Shown piece by piece: positions 30,793-39,327 of a stretch of DNA of 64,000 nucleotides; the stretch's first letter is position 1; the number at the start of each line of letters is the position of its first letter. Source of the DNA: Bartonella harrusi. GTDB lineage: Bacteria > Pseudomonadota > Alphaproteobacteria > Rhizobiales > Rhizobiaceae. Below the pieces are notes generated by a model. That model was not told where the DNA came from, did no database searches, and worked only from the letters and a program-made list of their open reading frames with translations. A program made the position numbers and the translations under genes. The stretch lies in NCBI RefSeq assembly GCF_024297065.1, contig NZ_CP101114.1, positions 558,001 through 622,000 on the forward strand, written 5' to 3'.

Positions 30793-31982
30793 AGCGTTCC
30801 CCAAGATGCTAAAGCTTTTACGGTTTTTAAGACTTCTTCCCACATGACAGGTGTGTATGATTTATCATTGAGTTTTGCTAAGTCGATTTTCTTTCCTGCT
30901 GAAAGTTGAGACAGGAAGCTCTCTAGATGAGCGCTATATTTAAAACTGGCACAATGCCCATTTGCGGCAATAAGCAGTTCTTTTGTTTCAGGTAAGAAAA
31001 CCCATTGGAGGGTAGCAGAGGGGCGAAGCATAATTTCACTCTCAATTTCAGATACATCAACAAGAGGGCGGCCGACGCATAAACGCGAACTTGTGTCGCA
31101 AATTAATTGGGTAATAAGCATACGGCGTTTTAGGGAACTATTCGCAATTTCCGAGCTTAGAGTGGATAGCTGAAAAGTGTTCTCAGGGTTTAAACTTGCT
31201 CTACCCGATGTTCGAATATCATGTCGTGACCGCTCATCAATATGGAGGAGATGAGAAATATACTCTTTATATTTGTGCGCATCACTTGCTGTTTCCCAAA
31301 AGGCAATATTGACATTTACGGCAATATTTTTTCCAGTTTCGGCAACATGGAAAGCATCATGAGGAAAGTATGCAACACGATCAGTACGATTTTGTAGTGC
31401 GATCGCTGTTGATTTATACGCTTCATATTTGGGATATCTTAGCCCTTGGAGGTCATCTCGTGTACTGGGCCATGTGAACATTGTTTTCCCATCCCGTAGA
31501 GTGAAGCCGAAATTATGGGCATGATCCACGTGGACACCAACATGGGTAGAAGAATATCGACCGATGAAACAATCAATATCTACTCGTCCGCCTGGTCGAA
31601 AGCCCAAAGAGTGTGCTAACCGATCTGCAAATCTTTTTGCCACATCCCACATAATTGGGGTGGCCGCGTATAGCCCATAATACATGACTCCCCATTCTTT
31701 TCCCTCAGCACAGTGATCAACGCGGGTTATATATTCATCTATAGTTTGATCAGTGTCCAAAACAAGAAAGTTTGGAAGAGGATTTGGAGTGCGCACTCCA
31801 TCAACAACCGTTACTACTTCAGATTGAGAGTTAAGCGCTAAAAGTTTATTTGGATTTTCTGCGTATTGCTTTAAAGCACACAAAACATCCCCTTCATGAA
31901 AAGGGATGTTTGTAATTGACAATTCAGCTGCTTGCTTAGCCCAAACTTCTTGAGAAAAGCCCTCAGAAAACAATTTAAACAT
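30789..31982 (-). CDS. JmjC/cupin-like Fe(II)/2-oxoglutarate oxygenase
   Basis: The 397-residue protein has a cupin-like core with HVGVHVDHAHNFGF, giving a metal triad His151, Asp153 and His212 (in FPHDAFHVAETG), as in bacterial JmjC-type protein hydroxylases such as the YcfD/ROXA group. The C-terminal part (LLIAANGHCASFKYSAHLE, TVKALASWGTL) looks like their winged-helix tail. It follows the short peptide gene by 70 bases. Hydroxylation of that peptide is the natural guess, but no substrate is known. Confidence 0.72.
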   Translation of the reverse strand: MFKLFSEGFSQEVWAKQAAELSITNIPFHEGDVLCALKQYAENPNKLLALNSQSEVVTVVDGVRTPNPLPNFLVLDTDQTIDEYITRVDHCAEGKEWGVMYYGLYAATPIMWDVAKRFADRLAHSLGFRPGGRVDIDCFIGRYSSTHVGVHVDHAHNFGFTLRDGKTMFTWPSTRDDLQGLRYPKYEAYKSTAIALQNRTDRVAYFPHDAFHVAETGKNIAVNVNIAFWETASDAHKYKEYISHLLHIDERSRHDIRTSGRASLNPENTFQLSTLSSEIANSSLKRRMLITQLICDTSSRLCVGRPLVDVSEIESEIMLRPSATLQWVFLPETKELLIAANGHCASFKYSAHLESFLSQLSAGKKIDLAKLNDKSYTPVMWEEVLKTVKALASWGTL

Positions 31983-32052
31983 GACGATAAAATATGCTAA
32001 GCTTTCTTACACTGAATACGCTAAATGCATACAGGTTTGCACCCATAATACA

Positions 32053-32205
32053 TTATTGAACTTCATGTAACACATTCACATCGCAGTCTTCTTTGAAAAC
32101 TTGAGAATCGATACGTTGAGCGTATTTAGTGCTGCTCAAAGGTGGCGCAACATCATCGGCAGCCAATTCAGAGATATTTTCTAATTCATGAAGTGAGATA
32201 TTCAT
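32053..32205 (-). CDS. 50-aa peptide, possible modified-peptide precursor
   Basis: ATG 32205 is preceded by a strong AAGGGGGG site. The peptide starts MNISLHELENISELAADDVA, then APPLSSTKYAQRIDSQVF, and ends KEDCDVNVLHEVQ. It is acidic, with a Leu/Glu-rich N-terminal half like a RiPP leader and a C-terminal half with one Cys, Asp, Lys and Tyr residues. There is no signal peptide. It heads a tightly packed operon coding for an oxygenase, a transporter and a methyltransferase, which is the main reason for the precursor call. Confidence 0.6.
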   Translation of the reverse strand: MNISLHELENISELAADDVAPPLSSTKYAQRIDSQVFKEDCDVNVLHEVQ

Positions 32206-32681
32206 ATTTCCCCCCTTAGATAGTTGATAAAAAATTGATGATAACCACAATAAGTTACCATCACGGCTAAAGTTAGCAGAGATTTTATTTTTTGCCAAAT
32301 AGTATGTTCATTGAAAATATCGCTTGTTTTTATAGAGGCTAAATGTTTTTTGCAAACACAAGCTTTTGATCATCAAGATATTGATTTTATGAAAATAATA
32401 GCTCTTTCCATTTTTCGTATTTTGTTAAAAAAATGAGAATGACAAGATATTTTGTATTGATATTGTTTCATGAATGCTTTTACAGAGAATAGTGAATAAG
32501 GTGCTTGTTCTATGTTCATTATACGAGAAGGATGCCTATAAGGGTATTTACTGATTCAGTAAGAGAAGGCTTTTTACAATATTTTCTTTAATATGAGAAT
32601 GCGTGTAGGCTATTCGCTTATGATGGAGATTCTTTTCAAATAGGAGAGAGTAAAAAAGCAATCAAGAGTAGTTTGTAATAA
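32206..32681. other. Promoter-side region of the peptide cluster, no gene
   Basis: About 475 AT-rich bases between the peptide gene and the terminator at 32682. The frame of the peptide stays open to 32298 but its upstream starts lack a ribosome-binding site. I see no other gene or RNA. Confidence 0.5.
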
Positions 32682-32706
32682 AAAGCTGTACATACCGTAC
32701 AGCTTT
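32682..32706 (-). terminator. Bidirectional intrinsic terminator
   Basis: A perfect 10-bp stem (AAAGCTGTAC with GTACAGCTTT) with loop ATACC is flanked by A and T runs, so it can end transcription in both directions. It lies 26 bases past the stop of the membrane protein gene at 32733. Confidence 0.85.
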
Positions 32707-32732
32707 TTTTTCGTTATGTTTTGCTATAAGTT

Positions 32733-33821
32733 TCAAAGCATGTGTATGTCTTTACGGCTTTTGTAACCATAATAACCACAAACACTTGAAAGCATGGCAC
32801 CAATCAAGCTTCCTAAAAAGCCCCACCATCCCATGTGGGAGGCTGTTGTAGCAGCTTTGTCCGATGTGTGACGTGCTTCTTTCATCGTTTTGTTGAGCTT
32901 TTGCGAAAGTGTATGGGCTTGCGCTTCAAGGTCTTTAAGTGCTTGTTCGGTTTTTTCCTCTGCTGTTTGATAAAGATTAAGTGCATTGTCGGCTGTTTTT
33001 TGTGCATCCGCACGCGTCATGCCATTGTTCATTAGAGCTTTGACGATATCATTTTGATTGATGTCTTCTGTGATATCTTCGATACGATCAGAAAGATGAT
33101 CATGGAGGTCCTTGAGAGTGGTGCGGTAGTGAGAAGGATCTTCCTTAAAATCCGTTATCGCAGAATTGATCTCTTTAAGAGCGGCTTGATAGGATTGCTT
33201 TAAACGATCAGGATTGAGAGCAGGGATATCGCTTTTCTTGAGAAGTGTGCGTAATTCACTGCGCAATTTATCAAAATCAACGCCATTGTCCTTTATTTCA
33301 CGAAAAAAGTTTGCAAAATTGTCATTGTTTGCTTGTGAAAAGAAGGAAACAAGATTTGTTTTGAGATTTTCTCCAGTTTGTTGGAGTGCTGAAGTGCTTT
33401 CTCCAACAGCGTGTGCGCCTATTGTTGCTGTACTTGAAACCACGTGGACGGCTTGGAGGGTCATGATAAGGGTTAACAGAGCCCAAGTGAGAAAGCCATG
33501 AAGTGTGCCGGACGATTCAGCAAAGCGTCCAGCGACAAAGCCTCCTAAAGCAAGGCTGATGAGCATAACGATAAGAGAGCCAATCCCAAAGGAGAGAAAG
33601 GATCCTGCAAAAGGTGTCGAAGAGGTGAAGTCCATTTGGTTGAAACCTAACGCTGCAACCAGAAAAGATAAGCAGATTGAAGTGGCAAGGGCTGTGATCA
33701 GTCCAGCAAAGATTGCTGACCATGAAAGTGGGGGTTGGAAAAAAGGATAATCTGTTTCTAGAGATGTTTCTTCTAGAAAGTGGTTATCGAAGGGTGTATC
33801 CTCAGGAATGCGGGTTTCCAT
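32733..33821 (-). CDS. Membrane protein with a long coiled-coil-like central region
   Basis: The 362-residue protein has three N-terminal hydrophobic segments (about 33-60, 70-95, 110-135), a charged helical middle (about 150-320, rich in Lys, Glu and Ala), and a C-terminal hydrophobic segment MGWWGFLGSLIGAMLSSVCGYYGY. The layout suggests an inner-membrane protein with a periplasmic or cytoplasmic helical domain. I do not recognise a named family or function. Confidence 0.65.
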   Translation of the reverse strand: METRIPEDTPFDNHFLEETSLETDYPFFQPPLSWSAIFAGLITALATSICLSFLVAALGFNQMDFTSSTPFAGSFLSFGIGSLIVMLISLALGGFVAGRFAESSGTLHGFLTWALLTLIMTLQAVHVVSSTATIGAHAVGESTSALQQTGENLKTNLVSFFSQANNDNFANFFREIKDNGVDFDKLRSELRTLLKKSDIPALNPDRLKQSYQAALKEINSAITDFKEDPSHYRTTLKDLHDHLSDRIEDITEDINQNDIVKALMNNGMTRADAQKTADNALNLYQTAEEKTEQALKDLEAQAHTLSQKLNKTMKEARHTSDKAATTASHMGWWGFLGSLIGAMLSSVCGYYGYKSRKDIHML

Positions 33822-34140
33822 ATTTTTATCTCCTCAAATGATGTTGGAGATAAAATGCCTCGTTAGCAATTATGTTCCAAAAGTGATTAGATATGCGCTA
33901 AAAAGGGCAGAAAACAAAGACTGATTATTACAAGGATGAGAATGAAATATTTTCTTAGGACACTTTTGTTTTGTGCCGGTTGATTGAGAAGGTATGTTTT
34001 ATGAGTGATAAATACTCTCAAGGGAAATAAAGAAAAAGTAAAAATATGATAATAAAGATTTTTTATTTATGTTCATAAATAAAAAAGAGTGTTATATTAA
34101 TTAGTATTCATTATTTAATTGCAAATTGTGTTTTTTTCTC
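33822..34140. other. Intergenic region with an AT-rich inverted repeat
   Basis: About 320 bases between divergent genes. At 34059-34086 a 13-bp perfect inverted repeat (TTTTTTATTTATG, loop TT) sits 55 bases before the MFS start; it could be an operator or a chance AT palindrome. No gene is seen. Confidence 0.45.
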
Positions 34141-35337
34141 ATGAATTACAAATATACATTACCATTTATTATAATTATCGTATGCTTATCAACGGGAGGT
34201 CTAATTTCTACAGATATTTTTCTTCCAGCACTTGGAGAAATGCATCAATATTACCATGTTACGGAATCTAAGATTCAGAGTTCTGTGGCGATTTTTCTTT
34301 TTGCGTTGGCTCTTGGGCAGCTCATTTATGGTCCACTGAGTGATAATTTTGGGCGTAAAAAAACCCTTCTATTTGGTTTATTTTTATGGTTATTTACCAC
34401 GCTCAGTGTAATTTATACTGTTAATATTCACGCTTTCCTTGGATTGCGTTTTTTGCAAGGGCTTGGGGCTTGTGCAGGAATTGTTTTAAGCCGTGCTATT
34501 ATTAATGATTTAATGGATAAAAAAGCGGCCGGGAAACTTTATTTGATTGTTTTTCCCTTTATTGGCATTTCACCAGCACTTGCTCCTTTAGTGGGAGGGC
34601 TCTTATTACAAGTTTTTAATTGGCAAGCCACCTTTATTTTTTTAAGTCTTTTTATATTCTTGACTATTTTACCCTGTTGTTTTGTGCTTATAGAAACCTT
34701 GCCACCGCAAAAACGCCAACGTTTTTCTCCTGTAGGATTTGTAAAAGGGTGTTTAGGCGTTCTTAGAAATAAACAATTTATTTTTTATGCACTTATTCCG
34801 TGTTTTTCTTATGCAGCATATTTCGCTTATATTGTAGAATCGCCCTTTTTACTTACCACTCTAGGTTTGCCAGTAATATATATTGGTTATAGTTATATTA
34901 GTGTTTCTCTTCCATATATTATAGGAAATCTTGTCGCACGGTGGTTTTTTAAGCGGGAATCTATGGAAAGAGCCGTATGGCGAGGGTATATTATTTTTGT
35001 TGTGGGTGGTGTGTTATTTGCTCTACAAATGTATGTAAGCCCATGGCCGCTTGTAACAAGTTTTATGGCTATTGCTGTTCTTACTTTTGGGAATGGTTTT
35101 CTATTGCCTTTAGGGACAGCGTTGGCTATTTCCTCACATCCACAAGCTGCTGGAGCAGCTTCCGGTATGATGGGAGCATTACAATTAGGAAGTGCTGCGT
35201 TGAGTGCTGCGGTTATTGGGAGGATATCTGGACACAATCCGCAGATAATGGCAGCTTTATTAGCTGTGTGTTGCCTGTTGGGTTTTATGATTTATATCTT
35301 CAAAGCGCGTGATTTCATGTATTCAGAAAATGACTGA
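34141..35337 (+). CDS. Bcr/CflA-type MFS drug transporter
   Basis: The 398-residue protein has 12 hydrophobic helices and the DHA1/Bcr pattern: STDIFLPALGEM, then IYGPLSDNFGRKKTLL (motif A) and LRFLQGLGACAGIVLSRAII. Such pumps export drugs or small molecules by proton antiport. ATG 34141 is chosen over a TTG at 34126. No strong ribosome-binding site is visible. Confidence 0.85.
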   Translation: MNYKYTLPFIIIIVCLSTGGLISTDIFLPALGEMHQYYHVTESKIQSSVAIFLFALALGQLIYGPLSDNFGRKKTLLFGLFLWLFTTLSVIYTVNIHAFLGLRFLQGLGACAGIVLSRAIINDLMDKKAAGKLYLIVFPFIGISPALAPLVGGLLLQVFNWQATFIFLSLFIFLTILPCCFVLIETLPPQKRQRFSPVGFVKGCLGVLRNKQFIFYALIPCFSYAAYFAYIVESPFLLTTLGLPVIYIGYSYISVSLPYIIGNLVARWFFKRESMERAVWRGYIIFVVGGVLFALQMYVSPWPLVTSFMAIAVLTFGNGFLLPLGTALAISSHPQAAGAASGMMGALQLGSAALSAAVIGRISGHNPQIMAALLAVCCLLGFMIYIFKARDFMYSEND

Positions 35338-35408
35338 GAGGGATAAAAAAGAGCGCGTCATGTGTAAAAATTTTATTGTTATTTTCCTTGGATGGAGATT
35401 GCCATAGC

Positions 35409-35424
35409 TGAGAATCGATTCTCA
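35409..35424. promoter_or_regulatory. Fur-box-like palindrome
   Basis: The sequence TGAGAATCGATTCTCA is a perfect 16-bp palindrome similar to iron-regulator half-sites. No T run follows, so it is not a terminator. Its target, if any, is not clear because only decayed prophage genes follow. Confidence 0.25.
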
Positions 35425-35522
35425 TTAAGCGCGTTGCATTGTACATATTTAAAATTTTTCGTCGCTTAATTAAATTTTGATACAATTGGTTATTCTGGAC
35501 AGTTTTACAGGGAGGGGATTTT

Positions 35523-35627
35523 ATGTGTGATAGAGTTTTGCCATGTCCACGTTTTAACCATTATCTTCAGTGGGGAAGTTTTAGCTCCAATCGATTTTCT
35601 GAGACAAGGGATGCAGGAGATAAATAA
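35523..35627 (+). CDS. Possible 34-aa peptide ORF
   Basis: ATG 35523 follows GGGAGGGG at a good distance and the frame runs 34 codons to TAA (MCDRVLPCPRFNHYLQ at its start). The sequence is not recognised. It stands at the left edge of the prophage relic. The ribosome-binding site is the only support. Confidence 0.25.
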   Translation: MCDRVLPCPRFNHYLQWGSFSSNRFSETRDAGDK

Positions 35628-35892
35628 TGAACCTTTGTGTTGTCATTCTGTCTCCTGTGATGCCAATTTGAGATAACGGCGTTTTTTGTTCTTCATTTAC
35701 AAAGTTATGTTTAGCAAAAGGCTTCCAAGTTATTCTATGCGATACAATGTCCCTTTTTCCGAGTGACTCTTCTTTTTGTAATGACCCCGCCATAGAAATT
35801 TTGTCTTTTATTACAGAAAAACTGGAAAGACATTTTAAAGAACCTTCAGTTCTCGTAGATTTTTCTATGGCTGGGACATTTACTAGTATAAC

Positions 35893-36224
35893 ATTAATCC
35901 TCATTGGTTTGTTACTGGTGAAGGTGAAATGTTTAGTGACATGGCAAAAGCGAAAGCAGTAGGTTTTAAAGCACCTACTATCCCTACTGGGCTAATGAAA
36001 AAGCTTGGTCGTATAGCTTATACGATCTATCGCGACGCAAAAATACCCCCCCTGAAAATATAGCGGAATTAGCGGCAGAGCTTTATAAAAAGTTGCAAGA
36101 GCTTGTTCAAAACATCAATGACCCAGAAGAAGTCGAAGCGACTTTTCCTTTTCTAAAGTTGCATTTAAAGCGACAAATTGAAGCTGAAAAAGCACATCTA
36201 ACAACCACACAAAATACGGACTAA
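35893..36224 (+). pseudogene. Truncated phage repressor-like gene, copy 1
   Basis: The frame INPHWFVTGEGEMFSDM, then APTIPTGLMKKLGRIAYTIYRDAK, is the C-terminal half of an XRE-type phage repressor; the helix-turn-helix part is missing. After the AAAATA at about 36044 it lacks 4 bases relative to copy 2, which shifts the frame before KLQELVQNINDPEEVE. It cannot make a full protein. Confidence 0.7.
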
Positions 36225-36243
36225 TGTCCCTCTAAAAGGAAAA
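35972..36243 (+). repeat. Direct repeat, copy 1 (repressor C-terminal module)
   Basis: About 270 bases nearly identical to 36559-36836, with a few substitutions and a 4-base deletion in the run of C residues. It covers the shared C-terminal half of the two repressor-like genes. Confidence 0.85.
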
Positions 36244-36260
36244 ATAAAATCAGATATTAG

Positions 36261-36815
36261 TCAATTCCATTTGTAAATATTTATAATATAACACGACAAA
36301 AAAATGAACCCAAAACCGCATTAGCAAAACGACTCACAGAAGTTAGAAAGCTTGTGGGCTTATCTCGTGATATATTTTCTTTTAAAATTGGTATTAGTAT
36401 TCAAGGGCTTGGGAATTACGAACGTGGTGATAGAACTCCAGACGCAACCGTTTTATCATCATACAAAGAAAAATTTGGAGTAAACCTGAATTGGCTTTTG
36501 ACTGGTGAAGATGCAATGTTTATAGACATGACGTTAACTCGGTCTTTCAATCTCTCTCCACCTACCATCCCTACTGGGCTAATGAAAAAGCTTGGTCGCA
36601 TAGTTTATACAACCTATCGCGACGCAAAAATAAAACTCCCCCCTGAAGATATAGCGGAATTAGCGGCAGAGCTTTATAGAAAGTTGCAAGAGCTTGTTCA
36701 AAACATCAATGACCCAGAAGAAGTCGAAGCGACTTTTCCTCTTCTAAAGTTGCATTTAAAGCGACAAATTGAAGCTGAAAAAGTACATCTAACAACCACA
36801 CAAAATACGGACTAA
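36261..36815 (+). pseudogene. XRE-type phage repressor-like gene, copy 2
   Basis: The open frame begins after a stop at 36258 and reads an XRE domain (ALAKRLTEVRKLVGLSRDIF, then GISIQGLGNYERGDRTPDA, FGVNLNWLLTGEDAMF) plus the repeated C-terminal module. No ATG lies before the domain; the first start is GTG 36354, inside the first helix. It may use a rare codon, or it has lost its start. The domain itself is otherwise intact, so a DNA-binding role cannot be ruled out. Confidence 0.6.
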
Positions 36816-36836
36816 TGTCTCTTTAAAAGGAAAATC
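36559..36836 (+). repeat. Direct repeat, copy 2 (repressor C-terminal module)
   Basis: Partner of 35972-36243. This copy keeps the frame through AKIKLPPEDIAELAAELY. The two copies probably arose by tandem duplication or recombination between related prophages. Confidence 0.85.
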
Positions 36837-37155
36837 AATATGAAAATCTTTTTACATTAGAAAAACAATATAATTATTTGATTTATAAAATTATATTTAC
36901 TCTAAAAAGAGATAATCACCAATAGGTGAAAATCTTTTTTGCTTCATTTTTTTCAAAGGGTCTTCAAAGCCGGTTTTCTGGGCTTTCACAGACTTTTTAA
37001 AATTCTTCAAAGGATTTTCTTATTTTTAGTGCAAAATTCTAATTTTTAGCATTTTTCGTTCTTTTTGCCATTTTCAGGTGTCAAAATCTCTTTTGACAAA
37101 ACACGCATTTTAAGGTAAAAAATATGCATAAAAACAATAAATTACCACGTATTCC
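36837..37155. other. Gap between repressor and tail-gene relics
   Basis: About 320 AT-rich bases with no supported gene. Short runs such as TTCAAAGGATTTTC recall sequence near 47660-47690, hinting at shared mobile-element residue. Confidence 0.4.
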
Positions 37156-38228
37156 TACCTAATCCCACCTCTTCCCACTTACTGCAAAACATACTGTCAA
37201 ACTACAAGGGCGTGCTGCGGCGATTGAACACGTCTTATAGAACACCCAAAAGCCAATCTTATCACCAGAAAACACTTGGCCATATTGTTCAAGAGATCGC
37301 ACAGCGTAATGGTTATACCGCAAAGGTTGACCCTTCTCTTGCGAAAATTGTTGTGCGTCATATTGATCAAACCACTGAAAGTGATATGGCTTTTGCCGCC
37401 CGCCTTGCAGAGGAATATGATGCGGTAGCAAAGCCTGTTGATGGTAAGCTAGTCCTTGCCAAACGGAGAGAAGGCAAAGCCATCACCGGCGAGACACTCC
37501 CCATAGTGATTCTTCATGAGAAACAGTGCACATGTTGGGATTTTAAATACAGTGCACGGGATGAAGCAGGTGCAGCCAATGGTTTAGAAACGGATGATGG
37601 TGAGGACCAAAAAGCTGCAGCGGATGCACGTGCACCAGAAGAGATAGAGGAGGATGAAAACACCATCCATATGGATGAAAATGATCTACCAGATCCATCT
37701 GAACCAGAGAGAGAAGAAAAAACAGAAAAAGAAGCAGAGAAGCAAGAACAAGAGAAAAAAGGCGGCGTTATCGCAACCTATTATGATCTGCGCAGTGGTG
37801 AAAAGAAAGAAGTCAAATCCGGTAATCCACCGTTTCATGAACTCAAATATACCTACCATAATCAATCAGAGGCTGTTGCAGCCATTGCCACTTATCGTAA
37901 CAAATCGTCACGGGGTAAATCTTCTTTCTCCTGTGATATTGGTGGTGATCCCTTTGTACAAGCAGAGGCAAAACTTGTTCAAGAGCCCCCTTTCCGTCCT
38001 TATATACCAGCAGAATGGCGTATCAAAAGCGTCAAGCACAAGCTTGATAAAACGGGTGGTTACACCACAAAAATAGAGTGCGAACTTTTTGATGAAGGAC
38101 AAGAAGATGCAGCTGGAAATGTTGCAAACACAACGCCAGATAAGGATGATACTCTTGATCCAAACGCTCCACAAAATGCATATGATGAAGGTGAAGGCGT
38201 CATACATATGGATGAGGGAGATACATAA
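37156..38228 (+). pseudogene. Phage late control gene D (tail hub), truncated and frameshifted
   Basis: The main frame (from 37212) carries RTPKSQSYHQKTLGHIVQEI and FAARLAEEYDAVAKPVDGKL, which are gpD-like baseplate-hub sequence of P2-type contractile tails. The preceding piece TVKLQGRAAAIEHVL is in another frame and ends in a stop, so a shift lies near 37235. The N-terminal third of the gene is missing. A charged Glu/Lys insert (37620-37770) separates two folded parts. No other tail genes are present. Confidence 0.7.
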
Positions 38229-38296
38229 TAAGCTACCATGTTTTGCTATAAAACACTGTTGTTTAAAAAGACAATTAATACACTCAATACAACAGA

Positions 38297-38608
38297 TTAA
38301 ACGTGTGGAACTGGTCGTTCAAGAGGCTGTACAGCTAAGCGAAATCCCATGGTACGCAGTAAAGCATTCAAGCTGCGAAACTCTGGATTGCCTTTTTCTG
38401 AAAGTGTACGGTAAAGCTGTGTGGGATTCAAGTTGGCTGCTTTAGCTACAGCTTGAACACCACCATAAGCTTTAGCCATTTGGCGAAGTGTTACAAGCAA
38501 TTCACCTTGATCACCATCTGCTAGGATTGCATCAAGGGTAGCTGCTGCTATCTCAGGGTCATCATAGAAAATTCCCGCCATTGCATCATCATGGTTACAG
38601 TCTTTCAT
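38297..38608 (-). CDS. HigA-like antitoxin (TIGR02684 type)
   Basis: The 103-residue protein has a putative helix-turn-helix (GGVQAVAKAANLNPTQLYRTL, which continues LSEKGNPEFRSLNALLRTMG), as in addiction-module antidote proteins. It lies 12 bases after the toxin gene, so the module has the toxin-first order typical of HigBA. The antitoxin frame is intact although the toxin carries a stop. Confidence 0.8.
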   Translation of the reverse strand: MKDCNHDDAMAGIFYDDPEIAAATLDAILADGDQGELLVTLRQMAKAYGGVQAVAKAANLNPTQLYRTLSEKGNPEFRSLNALLRTMGFRLAVQPLERPVPHV

Positions 38609-38620
38609 TTTTGCACTCCT

Positions 38621-38944
38621 TTAATCTTCACGGTTTTGCCAATCACGCCAGAAAGCACATGCGCGAGTGATATCAGTATCTTGTGTTTTTTTGCTACCGC
38701 CGCATAATAGCAACAATACGGTCTTTCCAGACTGTGCATAGTAAACTCGGTAACCAGGACCAATATTAATACGCAGTTCATGAACACCATCACGAAGCGG
38801 CTAAAAATCGCCAAAGTTTCCTTGCTCTAAGCGATTAAGACGGCGAATAATAGCAGTTTTAGCCTGTACATCACGGAGCTTTCGCAGCCAATCAGTTATC
38901 AAGTTTTTGCCATCAGAAGTAAGGTAGTGACGTATTTCAAACAT
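38621..38944 (-). pseudogene. HigB/RelE-like toxin (TIGR02683 type) with internal stop
   Basis: The frame starts MFEIRHYLTSDGKNLI and ends CAFWRDWQNRED at a stop 38621-38623, 107 codons in all, the normal size for addiction-module killer proteins. Codon 48 is TAG (38801-38803), between RLEQGNFGDF and PLRDGVHELRI. Family members have a sense codon, often Lys, here. Frame is kept on both sides, so one substitution explains the loss of the toxin. Confidence 0.75.
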
Positions 38945-38949
38945 GATGT

Positions 38950-38971
38950 ATATTCGTTTATAAACGAATAT
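38950..38971. promoter_or_regulatory. Operator-like palindrome of the HigBA-like module
   Basis: A perfect 22-bp palindrome (ATATTCGTTTA and its complement) lies 5 bases upstream of the toxin ATG. This is where HigBA-type complexes bind to repress their own promoter. Confidence 0.6.
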
Positions 38972-39000
38972 TTGTCAAGACAAAAATGTCTTCACTATTT

Positions 39001-39327
39001 TCATTTTACTATTCCCAAAAACACAGCCAAACAGCGTTCAATTTCTACCATTTTATCTGCATGAATAGAACCGAAAGCTGGGCTAACCTTTTCGCATCTT
39101 ACCGTCATGATCTTATCAATCATCACTTGTGAAAGCTTTTGTAAACCATTTTTGGCATCTGGTTGAATAGTAATGCGAAGTAATGGCGCTGCAATAAGTG
39201 TACTTGTAATTGGTAAAACTGTTACGCTTGTATGTTCACTGAATTGATTGGCTTGAATTATTAATGCAGGTCTTGGTTTACCAAAATCACCCTGCATCGC
39301 TATTGTTACGAGAGATCCACGCTTCAT
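39001..39327 (-). CDS. MazF/PemK-type toxin
   Basis: The 108-residue protein begins MKRGSLVTIAMQGDFGKPRPALIIQ (given in pieces: KRGSLV, GDFGKPRPALI), the usual MazF/PemK start, with TVLPITSTLI and SQVMIDKIMTVR later. MazF toxins are ribonucleases that cut mRNA at short motifs. The start overlaps the antitoxin stop in ATGA. It looks intact. Confidence 0.85.
   Translation of the reverse strand: MKRGSLVTIAMQGDFGKPRPALIIQANQFSEHTSVTVLPITSTLIAAPLLRITIQPDAKNGLQKLSQVMIDKIMTVRCEKVSPAFGSIHADKMVEIERCLAVFLGIVK

Noticed and set aside
35581..35904. A 107-aa minus-strand frame in the left prophage edge
   Set aside because: No ribosome-binding site and no recognised motif; it lies across a region with decayed plus-strand phage sequence.
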